From: an uncultured bacterium
GTDB lineage: Bacteria; Acidobacteriota; Aminicenantia; Aminicenantales; Saccharicenantaceae
Direction: 5' to 3'
Assembly (NCBI GenBank): GCA_937920515.1
Contig: CALEUG010000004.1
Coordinates: 248,001-312,000 of the forward strand
Length of the DNA stretch: 64,000 nt
In this document: positions 48,215-56,175 of the stretch, piece after piece
Layout of the letters: each line of letters starts with the position of its first letter
How positions within the stretch are numbered: the stretch's first letter is position 1
Made by a program: the position numbers and the translations under genes
Notes under the pieces: model-generated
The model's database searches: none
The model's input: only the letters and a program-made list of their open reading frames with translations
Told to the model about the DNA's origin: nothing

Positions 48215-51200
48215 TTATCCGTTTGTATCCTGATTTTTCTCCTTAATCCCGCAGGTCCAGCGGAATAGGACCGGTAGAAGGAGCAGGGTCAGGAAGGTTG
48301 AAGTTATCAATCCCCCGACCACCACCGTGGCCAGCGGTCTTTGCACTTCCGACCCGGGTCCCTGGGCGAAAAGCAGCGGCAGTAATCCCAGCAGGGTGGT
48401 CAGCGCAGTCATAAGAACCGGCCGCAACCTCTTGCCCGCCGCCTGGATTATGGCCTCGTCGAACGGGAAGCAGTTGTTCCTGGTCAGCTGCTGGAAATAA
48501 CTGACCAGAACGACACCGTTGAGCACGGCGATGCCCAGGAGGGCGATAAAGCCGACTGAGGCCGGAACCGAAAGATAGAGTCCGGAAAACCACAGTGAGA
48601 AAACACCGCCAATAAGGGCAAAGGGCAGGGTCAGCAGCACCAGCAGGGCCAGCTTGAAAGAATCGAAGGTTGAAAACAGGAGGAAAAATATCAGGAGCAG
48701 GGTGACCGGCACGATTATGGCCAGGCGGCGCATGGCTCGCTGCTGGTTTTCAAACTGTCCTCCCCATTCCAGGCGGTAACCCGGCGGCAGGCTTACCTGT
48801 CGGCTGATTCTTTCTCTGGCTTCGGCCACAAAGCGGCCGAGGTCCCGCCCGCTGATGTTGACCTCAAGTCCTATCCTTCTAAACCCGGCTTCCCGGCTGA
48901 TCTGGGCAGGTCCTTCCACTTCCTGGATTCGGGCCAGTTGCCCGAGCGGCAGGCGGTAACCACCCGGAGTATCGACCAGCAGGTTCCGCAATTGTTCTGC
49001 CGAGCGGCGCAGGTTCTCCGGGTACTTTATAACCACGTCAAAGGCGCGCTCTCCTTCGTACATCCTGGCCACGGCTTTGCCTGCGGAAGCGGTTTCCACC
49101 AGGGTCAACACTTCTGAGGCCCGGAGGCCGTGCCGCTGAAGGGCCAACCGGTCCAGGTCCACCAACAGGTAAGGCTGGCCGGAAATGGTTTCCACCACCA
49201 GATCTGAGGTACCTCGGATTTCTCTGACCACGGAGGCGATTTCAGCCGCTTTTGCCCTTAAAATCTCCAGGTCTTCGCCGAAAAGCTTGATTATGAGCTG
49301 GGCCCTGGTGCCGGCTACCAGTTCGTCGATGCGGCAGGCGATGGGCTGACTGAATGAAAAAGATATCCCGGGAATGTCTGCAATAGCCTGGCGCATTTTT
49401 TCGGTTAGCTCTTCCCTGGTCCTGGCGGAAGTCCACTCCCGCCGCGGCCGGAGCGAGCCGACAAAACCGGTTTTTTCCACTCCCCTGGCTTCCAGGGCTA
49501 TGCCGGTTTGCCCGGTTCGCGAAACGATGGTTTCCAGCTCGGGGAACTGTTTCAGCCTTCTCTCCACTTCACGGGTGATATCAAGCGCTCTGGTCAGCGA
49601 AATTCCAGGCAGCATCTGTATATCCATATCGAAGGCCCCTTCATCCATGATAGGTATGAACTCCCGTCCCAGCGAGGGAATGAGCCACAGGCTGGCCGCC
49701 AGCAGAAAGACCATCAAGCCAGTCACTACCCAGCCGCGCCGCAGCGACCAGCGCAGCATGGAAGCATAGATCTTGTTAAGAGATCGCATAAACCTGTCCT
49801 GGCGGTCACGGGGTACTCTCAGAATCAGAAAGGCCAGGCCAGGTATTATGATAAGCGATATTATCAAAGAGCAGATGATGGCTATGGACAGCGTTATGGC
49901 CAGCGGCGAGAACATCTTGCCCTCTATACCCTGAAGGCTCAGAAGAGGGATAAAGGTCAGGGCGATGATCATTTCCCCGAAGATGCTCGGCTTTCTCACC
50001 TCCAGCACGGCCCTGAGGAAGGTGGACAGGTCTTTTTTCCTGGTTTCGGTAAGATGGCGCTGGATGTTTTCCACCTGAATGATGGCCGCGTCTATTATCA
50101 TGCCGATGGAGATGGCCAGCCCGCCCAGCGACATCAGGTTGGCGGTCAGCCCCGCCTGTTTCATGACTACAAAGGTCAGTAGAACCGCTAAGGGAAGAGA
50201 CAGCACAACCACCAGCGAGCCGCGAAAGCTTCGGAGGAAAACGAAGATGACCAGGATGACCAGCAAAGCACCCAGCAGAAGCGCTTCCTCTATGGTCCGG
50301 ACACTTTTCTCAACTATGTCCGTCCGCTTGTAGAAAGGAACTATCTTCAGTCCGGCCGGAAGGAGGCCGCTGCTGTTTATTTCTCTTACTTTCTCTTCCA
50401 CCCGGCGAGTTACCATCCGGCTGTTTTCACCTTTGAGCATAAGGACTATGCCGCCCACCGCCTCTTTTTCCCCGTTGATGAGGGCCGCTCCCTGCCGGAT
50501 GGCAAAGCCGGGCTCAACGCTGGCTACGTCCTGGATAAGAACGGGAATCCCCCTGTCGGCCCTTATCACCGAGCGCTTGATGTCTTCCAGGTCGTTAAAA
50601 AGCCCGGTGCCCCGGACTATAAACTGTTGCTGCCCCCTTTCGATTATATTGCCGCCGACGTTCAGGTTGCTGTTCTTGACCGCTTCCACCACCTGGGCCA
50701 GGGACAGGTCATACCGGAGGAGCCGGCCGGGGTCGACCTTGATCAGGTATTGTTTGATGTACCCGCCGAAAGAGTTGACGTCAATAACTCCCGGCACGCT
50801 TTTCAGGACCGGAGTAATCACCCAGTCCTGGATGGTCCGGAGCTCGGTTAGATAAGAAATCCAGTCTTCGTCTGCCCCGGGTTCATTTCCTTCAATTGTA
50901 TATTGAAAGATTTCTCCCATGGCCGTGGCCACCGGGCCGAGGCTGATTTCCACACCGTCCGGCATCTTTTCCCTGGCTTCGGACAGGCGTTCGAACACCT
51001 GCTGTCTGGCAAAATAAATATCGGTCCGGTCCTCAAAGACTGCGGTGATGACCGAAAGCCCGGCTCTTGAAACTGACCGCAGCTGGGTCAGCCCGGGTAG
51101 ACCGCGCAGGGTAATTTCCAGGGGAAAGGTGACAAACTTTTCTATTTCGAAAGGTGAATAACCAGGAGCGTAGGAGAGGATTTCCACCTGGACGCTGGTG

Positions 51201-51325
51201 ACATCGGGGAAGGCATCGATCGGCAGCCGGAGAAAGGAATAAATGCCCGCGGCAATAATCAGCAGGATCAGGATTATGACCAGCAAACGCTCCCGGAGTG
51301 AGAAGTTGATAACCCGGTCAATCAT
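48215..51325 (-). CDS. Heavy-metal RND efflux pump (CusA/CzcA family)
   Basis: About 1036 residues, inner-membrane proton-driven metal pump with 12 helices and two periplasmic loops. RLPIDAFPDVTSVQVEI near residue 35 is the HME-RND signature. The TM4 motif reads SIGMIIDAAIIQVEN with a single Asp, as in Cu/Ag exporters such as CusA, rather than the DFG...DGA pair of CzcA; this favours monovalent metal but is not proof. I start at the ATG at 51325 (GGGAGG upstream), overlapping the cusB-like gene by 8 bases. Confidence 0.94.
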   Translation of the reverse strand: MIDRVINFSLRERLLVIILILLIIAAGIYSFLRLPIDAFPDVTSVQVEILSYAPGYSPFEIEKFVTFPLEITLRGLPGLTQLRSVSRAGLSVITAVFEDRTDIYFARQQVFERLSEAREKMPDGVEISLGPVATAMGEIFQYTIEGNEPGADEDWISYLTELRTIQDWVITPVLKSVPGVIDVNSFGGYIKQYLIKVDPGRLLRYDLSLAQVVEAVKNSNLNVGGNIIERGQQQFIVRGTGLFNDLEDIKRSVIRADRGIPVLIQDVASVEPGFAIRQGAALINGEKEAVGGIVLMLKGENSRMVTRRVEEKVREINSSGLLPAGLKIVPFYKRTDIVEKSVRTIEEALLLGALLVILVIFVFLRSFRGSLVVVLSLPLAVLLTFVVMKQAGLTANLMSLGGLAISIGMIIDAAIIQVENIQRHLTETRKKDLSTFLRAVLEVRKPSIFGEMIIALTFIPLLSLQGIEGKMFSPLAITLSIAIICSLIISLIIIPGLAFLILRVPRDRQDRFMRSLNKIYASMLRWSLRRGWVVTGLMVFLLAASLWLIPSLGREFIPIMDEGAFDMDIQMLPGISLTRALDITREVERRLKQFPELETIVSRTGQTGIALEARGVEKTGFVGSLRPRREWTSARTREELTEKMRQAIADIPGISFSFSQPIACRIDELVAGTRAQLIIKLFGEDLEILRAKAAEIASVVREIRGTSDLVVETISGQPYLLVDLDRLALQRHGLRASEVLTLVETASAGKAVARMYEGERAFDVVIKYPENLRRSAEQLRNLLVDTPGGYRLPLGQLARIQEVEGPAQISREAGFRRIGLEVNISGRDLGRFVAEARERISRQVSLPPGYRLEWGGQFENQQRAMRRLAIIVPVTLLLIFFLLFSTFDSFKLALLVLLTLPFALIGGVFSLWFSGLYLSVPASVGFIALLGIAVLNGVVLVSYFQQLTRNNCFPFDEAIIQAAGKRLRPVLMTALTTLLGLLPLLFAQGPGSEVQRPLATVVVGGLITSTFLTLLLLPVLFRWTCGIKEKNQDTNG

Positions 51326-52460
51326 GGCGATGGCCTCCCTCTCCAAGAGTGTGTTTGAGCAGCTCTGCCTTCAGCATGAAAGCCCCGGCCGCAACGTAAT
51401 CGTCCCCTGGGTTCAGGCCGGAAACCACGGGCAGCCAGCCACCAACCGGAGAACCGGTCTGGATAGTCTGCGGGCGGTAGATGCCTGGGCCTTCCGGCAC
51501 GAAGACCGTCTTCTGGCCGTTGACCTCAACCACTGCCTCTTCGGGCACAGCCAGCACCCGCTGTTCAGAAAGTTTAAGGGCCAGGTCAACGTACATGCCT
51601 GGCTTGAGCCGTCCCGACGGGTTGGCTGTTTCCACCCGGACCTTAAGAGTTCGGGAAGACGTATCCAGGGCCGGAGAGATGAAGGTCACCTGCCCCTGAA
51701 ATTCCAGACCAGGATAGGCGCTGCTCCTGATGACTGCAGCCTGTCCGATTGTTAACAAACCCAGGTCTTTCTCCTGCACCCGGCCTTCAACCCAGAGCCG
51801 CTCGTAGGAGGCAATCTCCATCAGGGCAGCCCCGGTTTCCAGAGAATCGCCCGGGAAAACGGCAGTGGACACCACCTGGCCGTCAGCCGGGCTGGTCACA
51901 TCATACAGGGTCATTCCTCTTTCAGGCCGGGCCAGCCGGTCGAGGTCTTGATCGGTCAAACCAAGTATCCGCAGCTTGTCCCTGGCCGAAACGACAACCG
52001 CCCGGGCAGCTTCCTGGTCAGGTGAATTAATTTTCTCCAGTCGGGCCAGCCGGTCGGCTGCCAGCCGGAGCTCGGTCAGGCTTTCCAGGTAGGGCAGGCT
52101 GAATAACCTGGCCACCACCTGGCCCTTCCTGACCCTGTCTCCTTCGTAGACCAGCAATTCCTCCACCCGACCCGACACCCTGGTGGTCAGGCGGTAAAAG
52201 GCCCGTGGATTAAGAACAACCTCGGCCGGGACCAGCAGCTCGGGCACTATGGACTGCGAGCCTAACCTGGCCACCTTGATCCCGGCCAGGCGCTCGGCCT
52301 CGGCGGTTAACACCACGTGTTCGTGCTGATGTCCTTCCTCTTCGGCCGCAACGGAGGAGGGCCGGATAGAAGAAGGTCGGTCGCAACCGTTATGAGTAAA
52401 CGCAGTTACCAGCAGGAGGACGATGACGATTGTTCGGGCAAAAATACTCTTACAGGACAT
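51318..52460 (-). CDS. CusB-like RND periplasmic adaptor (lipoprotein?)
   Basis: About 380 residues. A hydrophobic N-terminus ends in THNGC, a possible but atypical lipobox. His-rich GHQHEHV follows near residue 47, and the protein ends GEGGHRHD; both could bind metal. Lipoyl halves (RVSGRVEELLVYEGDRVRKGQVVARL and YDVTSPADGQVVSTAVFPGDSLE, split at VEELLVYEGDRVRKG / SPADGQVVSTAVFPG) and a beta-barrel follow. Start at the ATG at 52460 with GGGAG 7 bases upstream; longer frames add unlike sequence. Confidence 0.92.
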   Translation of the reverse strand: MSCKSIFARTIVIVLLLVTAFTHNGCDRPSSIRPSSVAAEEEGHQHEHVVLTAEAERLAGIKVARLGSQSIVPELLVPAEVVLNPRAFYRLTTRVSGRVEELLVYEGDRVRKGQVVARLFSLPYLESLTELRLAADRLARLEKINSPDQEAARAVVVSARDKLRILGLTDQDLDRLARPERGMTLYDVTSPADGQVVSTAVFPGDSLETGAALMEIASYERLWVEGRVQEKDLGLLTIGQAAVIRSSAYPGLEFQGQVTFISPALDTSSRTLKVRVETANPSGRLKPGMYVDLALKLSEQRVLAVPEEAVVEVNGQKTVFVPEGPGIYRPQTIQTGSPVGGWLPVVSGLNPGDDYVAAGAFMLKAELLKHTLGEGGHRHD

Positions 52461-52491
52461 GGTTATTCTCCCTGGCAAGAAAAATTCTCTT

Positions 52492-53718
52492 CTATTCATA
52501 GTCTTCCCCGGCTGCTTCAAATTCAGCCAGGGCTGCCTGGCACAGGTAAATAGCCCGGTAATATTCCAGGCGGACCAGGCTTAAGCTGCGGTAGAGGTCA
52601 AGCAGGCTGAGCGAATCAAGCTTTCCCAGACTGTAGTCCTGCAGGGCTTTTTCCAGCTCAGCCCCGGAATCCTGAAGCAGGCTTTCTTCAAAGATTTTTA
52701 TCTGTTCCCGGCTCTGGGCGATTTCGGCCGCAGCCTGACGGGTCCGGCTTTCGAAAAAGCTTTCTGCGGCCCGGATTTCAAAGCCGGCTTTTTGCCTTTC
52801 AGCTTCAGCCACCATTTTTTCGCCGGCCAGCCGTTTCCGGGAAAAGAGAGGATAGCTCAGACCGAGACTGAAACCGGTTGCCCCCGGTTTTTTGCTCGGG
52901 GAGAAAAGTCCGAGGGAAAAATCGGGCAGGCGGTTCCGGTCAGCCAGTCTGACCAGGAGTTCGGCCCTGTCCCGGCGCAAGCGGGCCAGCCTCAGGGTCG
53001 GGCTGAGTTCTTTCTTCCGGGCCAGCGCTTCCTCCAGTGTCCAGTCGTCAGGAGCGGGTTCAAAGCCTGAGGTTAACAGCAGCTCCTGGTTTACTTTCAA
53101 ACCCAGAAGCCGGCTCAACTCCTGCCGGCTGAGGGTCAGCTCTTTCCTGGCCTCGAGCAGGTCGTTCCGGGTGCGGGCCGTTTCCAGCCTTACCCTGATA
53201 ATATCACTGTATGGTACGGCCGAGAGAGCATAACGGGAAATGGCGTTTTTCTGAATTTCTTCCAGTAGCTCAAGGTTTTTTAACAGGATTTCCACAGTTT
53301 TTTGCTGTAAGAGGCTGCGGTAGTAAGCTTTCCTGACCTCTGAAGCCAGTCTCAACCTTGCCCTCTCCAGTTTAAGGACAGCTTCTTCCTCGGCTGCCCG
53401 GCCTGCCCGGGCCCGCAGTTTGAGTTTACCCGGGAAAGGGATCGCCTGGACCAACCCCAGGCTGGTCTCCTGTTCGACCGTGCCGGCGCCCGGAATATTC
53501 AATCCGGCCACTTCCAGCCCTATTTCGGCCTCGGGCAGGGCCGAGTCTATCCGGGTCTGACCCCTGGCCGCTTCAATATCACCGGCCAGGGCCAGAAGCG
53601 CCGGGTTCTGACGGAAGGCCAGTTCGACGGCCTGGTCCACTGAAAGCGGGAGGACAGGAAGCGCCTGGTCCTGAGCCACCGGTGAAAGTATGAGTAAAAA
53701 CAGCATGATAAATGACAT
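52492..53718 (-). CDS. CusC/TolC-family outer-membrane channel
   Basis: About 408 residues with a signal peptide (MSFIMLFLLILSPVAQ). LSVDQAVELAFRQNPALLALAGDIEAARG near the N-terminus and the second repeat (ALARKKELSPTLRLARLRRD) are typical outer-membrane factor halves. GGAGG lies 5 bases before the ATG at 53718; a GTG directly before it is less well spaced. It is the outer part of the metal pump and is expressed ahead of cusB and cusA. Confidence 0.92.
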   Translation of the reverse strand: MSFIMLFLLILSPVAQDQALPVLPLSVDQAVELAFRQNPALLALAGDIEAARGQTRIDSALPEAEIGLEVAGLNIPGAGTVEQETSLGLVQAIPFPGKLKLRARAGRAAEEEAVLKLERARLRLASEVRKAYYRSLLQQKTVEILLKNLELLEEIQKNAISRYALSAVPYSDIIRVRLETARTRNDLLEARKELTLSRQELSRLLGLKVNQELLLTSGFEPAPDDWTLEEALARKKELSPTLRLARLRRDRAELLVRLADRNRLPDFSLGLFSPSKKPGATGFSLGLSYPLFSRKRLAGEKMVAEAERQKAGFEIRAAESFFESRTRQAAAEIAQSREQIKIFEESLLQDSGAELEKALQDYSLGKLDSLSLLDLYRSLSLVRLEYYRAIYLCQAALAEFEAAGEDYE

Positions 53719-53761
53719 CACTACCTCCGGATTAAAAGATGATGAAGATAGTAATAGAGAT

Positions 53762-54028
53762 TTAATCAGGCGGGTGAAAGATGGAAGGCGTAAAGTCTGA
53801 AGGGCAGAAGTCTATAACCTGAAGAAATATTTTTCCGGAACTATCGGAAGACAGCGGGACCAGGTCCTGGCTGCTGCCGCCGCGGGCCTTGAAATAATGG
53901 TGAACAGGGTTGACCAGCTGGTGCAGTTCTTCGTGGCAGATAAAATCATGGAGGATGATGTGGCCCAGGTTTATGAGTAAGAAAATCACCAGGGCATAGA
54001 ATAAAAAACGGCTACAGGTCAGGCTCAT
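53762..54028 (-). CDS. Small Cys/His-containing membrane-anchored protein, cus operon leader gene
   Basis: About 88 residues, not recognised with confidence. One helix (about 7-24) is followed by a segment dense in potential metal ligands: HIILHDFICHEELHQLVNPVHHYF. The rest is Ser/Pro/Phe-rich and exported in prediction. It is the first gene of the cusCBA-like operon, 43 bases before cusC, with a promoter ending 8 bases before its ATG. A periplasmic metal-binding or sensing role is a reasonable guess; it recalls small copper-associated proteins such as DUF2946. Confidence 0.7.
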   Translation of the reverse strand: MSLTCSRFLFYALVIFLLINLGHIILHDFICHEELHQLVNPVHHYFKARGGSSQDLVPLSSDSSGKIFLQVIDFCPSDFTPSIFHPPD

Positions 54029-54036
54029 CGCCCTCA

Positions 54037-54065
54037 ATTCTATGGATGGGCACGGGAAAAGTCAA
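54037..54065 (-). promoter_or_regulatory. cus-type operon promoter (leaderless)
   Basis: Minus strand TTGACT (54065-54060), 17 bases, TAGAAT (54042-54037), then 8 bases to the ATG at 54028. The spacer is normal, not the 19-20 bases of MerR/CueR-controlled promoters. Confidence 0.65.
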
Positions 54066-54330
54066 GTGCTGCATGGCGAACATTTATCCAGGAAACAAAA
54101 AAGGCCTTGAAAGCGAGAGGGAAACCTTCTGGCGTTTAATATCTTAAGAAAAGGAGACAGAACATCATGGATGGTTTACCGGGGACTATTTCCGGCTGGC
54201 ACAAATAAAGCGATTTGTATAAAAAAGAGGCCTTAAAAGTAAAAGGGCCGGATTAAAAAGGAGAGAGTCTCTCCCGCTGTCCCCGGGCTGAGTCTCATGT
54301 CCGGCGCTTCGCGGTCTGCAAATTTTGTGG
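54066..54330. other. Intergenic region between cus-type operon and hfq-like gene
   Basis: The stretch holds a 13-codon ORF with a good SD (54167-54208). Two similar A-rich blocks with GGCCTT lie at about 54096-54113 and 54221-54239. A GGAGAGA/TCTCTCC inverted repeat sits at 54259-54273. No longer gene, tRNA or known RNA family was recognised. Confidence 0.5.
54167..54208 (+). CDS. Possible 13-residue micro-ORF
   Basis: ATG (54167-54169) is preceded by AAGGAG (54151-54156) with a 10-base gap. It encodes MDGLPGTISGWHK and stops at TAA. It lies about 190 bases before hfq, but the recognised hfq promoter is downstream of it. A good SD on such a short frame may be chance. Confidence 0.25.
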   Translation: MDGLPGTISGWHK

Positions 54331-54359
54331 TTGCAATTTTTTTATTCAGGTGTTAATAT
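54331..54359 (+). promoter_or_regulatory. Promoter of the hfq-like-pdxA operon
   Basis: TTGCAA (54331-54336), 17 bases, TAATAT (54354-54359), 38 bases before the ATG at 54398. GAGGG lies 5 bases before the start. Confidence 0.45.
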
Positions 54360-54397
54360 CTAAACAAATATTCTCTTCTATCGTAGTGAGGGTGCTG

Positions 54398-54754
54398 ATG
54401 CAAAGAAAACTAATCCGGCCAGACCTTTCCGAAGTCAAGGAAAAAATTACCAGGGAGGCCAAGGAAAAGGAAGCGGCCAAGAAGAAGATGACTCCCCCGA
54501 CCGACACCCACGCCGAAAATTATTATTTCCTGAAGCAGATGAATAAAAGGACTCCAATGGCCGTGGTCATGGCTGACGGGGAACGGGTGGAGGGTTACAT
54601 CGAATGGTACGACCGCAATTGCTTCAAGCTCAACCGGGAAGGTGCTCCTAACCTTTTAATTTATAAGCGCCAGGTGAAATACCTTTACAAGCTGGAGCAG
54701 GAAGGCAAGCAGCCGGAAGCGGGAGAGAACAATAATTCCAGAAAAACCAGATGA
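54398..54754 (+). CDS. hfq: Hfq-like Sm-fold RNA-binding protein with N-terminal extension
   Basis: About 118 residues. The Sm domain (about 38-100) matches Hfq: YYFLKQMNKRTPMAVVMADGERVEGYIEWYD (seen as FLKQMNKRTPMAVVMADG and VEGYIEWYDRNCFKL, the Sm1 region) and LLIYKRQVKYLYKL (Sm2; Hfq usually YKHAIS). Unlike classical Hfq, a 35-residue Lys/Glu-rich extension comes first. It probably binds sRNA/mRNA as a hexamer. Start at the ATG at 54398 (GAGGG upstream) rather than GTG at 54350. It overlaps pdxA by 4 bases. Confidence 0.78.
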   Translation: MQRKLIRPDLSEVKEKITREAKEKEAAKKKMTPPTDTHAENYYFLKQMNKRTPMAVVMADGERVEGYIEWYDRNCFKLNREGAPNLLIYKRQVKYLYKLEQEGKQPEAGENNNSRKTR

Positions 54755-55722
54755 GGGCTCCGGTTATAGGCCTGACCCTGGGTGACCCGGCCGGTGTCGG
54801 TCCTGAAATAATTCTGCGCACCCTGAAGGAAGTTTCCAGCCTGCCCGAAGCCAGGTTTGTAATTTTTGGCCAGAAGAAAATACTGGAAGACTGGTGCCGG
54901 CACCTGGACCTGTCTCCGGACCTGCTGCTGACGGCCCTGGCCACGGGCAATATTGAGCTGAAGGAAACCGGCGAGCCCCTGGTAAGTGTTAAGCCTGGCT
55001 CCCCTACTGCTGCCGGGGGCCTTGCTTCCTTTGATTTTTTCCGCGAGGCAGTGGAGGCAGCGGTTAGGGGTGAGGTTCAGGCCCTGGTCACGGCTCCCAT
55101 TTCCAAGGAGGGCTGGTACAGGGCCGGAATAAAATACCTGGGACACACGGAATTTCTGGAATCTCTTTTTCCCGGAGCCATCATGACCTTCTGGTCCAGG
55201 CGGCTTAGACTGGCCCTGTTCACCCACCATCTTCCTATAAGGGAGGCGATCAGCCGGGTTCGCCGGCAGGCCCTGGCCTCTTTCTTCAGGACACTGGGAC
55301 GACAACTGTCCCGCTGGAACCTGGGAGCAGAAGAATTGCTGGTCTGCGGCCTTAACCCTCATGCCGGCGAGAACGGAACCCTGGGACTGGAAGAAATCCA
55401 GGAAATCGTCCCGGCCATGACTGAAGTCAGGTCCGAAGGGTTAAAACTCTCCGGTCCTTTCCCGGCCGATACCATTTTTCTTAAAGCCCTGGACCGGCCT
55501 GAAAGGCTGGTGGTTGCTCTCTACCACGACCAGGCCCTGATTGCCTTCAAGTTACTGTCTTTTGAGCAGGGGGTAAACCTGACGCTGGGCCTGCCTTTTG
55601 TCCGGACTTCCCCGGACCACGGGACCGCCTTTGACCTGGCCGGCAAGGGCCTGGCCAGTCTGGAGAGTTTCAGGGAAGCTCTTTGGCTGGCCTGGAAGCT
55701 GGCCAGCGGTCAGCCCGCATAA
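54751..55722 (+). CDS. pdxA: 4-hydroxythreonine-4-phosphate dehydrogenase PdxA
   Basis: NAD-dependent enzyme of pyridoxal 5'-phosphate synthesis (DXP-dependent route). 323 residues: LTLGDPAGVGPEI at the N-terminus, APISKEG near 113, GHTEFLESLF with a metal His, HHLPIREAI, CGLNPHAGENGTLGLEE near 205 and ALYHDQALIAFKLL near 254, then TSPDHGTAFDLAGKG. The ATG overlaps the hfq-like stop (ATGA). It ends base-to-base with smpB. Confidence 0.95.
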   Translation: MRAPVIGLTLGDPAGVGPEIILRTLKEVSSLPEARFVIFGQKKILEDWCRHLDLSPDLLLTALATGNIELKETGEPLVSVKPGSPTAAGGLASFDFFREAVEAAVRGEVQALVTAPISKEGWYRAGIKYLGHTEFLESLFPGAIMTFWSRRLRLALFTHHLPIREAISRVRRQALASFFRTLGRQLSRWNLGAEELLVCGLNPHAGENGTLGLEEIQEIVPAMTEVRSEGLKLSGPFPADTIFLKALDRPERLVVALYHDQALIAFKLLSFEQGVNLTLGLPFVRTSPDHGTAFDLAGKGLASLESFREALWLAWKLASGQPA

Positions 55723-56175
55723 TCAGCGCAGACGTTTTTTCAGCTCGGCCCTTATTTCCCGTTCGACATCCCGTTTTTTGATGGTCTCGCGTTTCTCGAA
55801 AGTTTTTTTGCCGCGGGCCAGGGCCAGTTCTATCTTTACCAGTCCCCTGTCATTTAAGTAGACCCTGGTCGGGATCAGGGTCAGCCCTCGTTCCTGGACC
55901 TTTCCGGCCAGCCTTTTTAACTCCCGGCGGTGGAGCAAAAGTTTCCTGGGCCTGGTCGGCTCGTGGTTAAAAACATTGGCCGCGTGGTAGGGGCTGATGT
56001 TGCAATCTATCAGAAACAGCTCTTCACCCTGGAAATCAGCATAGCTTTCTTTAAGGCTGATTCTACCCTCCCGTATTGACTTGACCTCGCTCCCGGTCAG
56101 GGCCAGGCCGGCCTCCATGGTCTCCAGGATTTCGTAGTTATGATGGGCGTTCTTGTTGGTGGCCACGACTTTCAT
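55723..56175 (-). CDS. smpB: SsrA-binding protein SmpB
   Basis: Partner of tmRNA in trans-translation. 150 residues: NKNAHHNYEILETMEAGLALTGSEVKSIR (as NAHHNYEILETMEAG and LTGSEVKSIREG) and NVFNHEPTRPRKLLLHRREL are diagnostic, with a basic C-terminal tail. No tmRNA gene was seen nearby. It overlaps the corC-like gene by 4 bases. Confidence 0.96.
   Translation of the reverse strand: MKVVATNKNAHHNYEILETMEAGLALTGSEVKSIREGRISLKESYADFQGEELFLIDCNISPYHAANVFNHEPTRPRKLLLHRRELKRLAGKVQERGLTLIPTRVYLNDRGLVKIELALARGKKTFEKRETIKKRDVEREIRAELKKRLR

Noticed and set aside
54060-54065. MerR/CueR-type promoter for the cus-like operon
   Set aside because: The spacer is 17 bases, not the 19-20 typical of MerR-family activation, and no dyad was seen in it.
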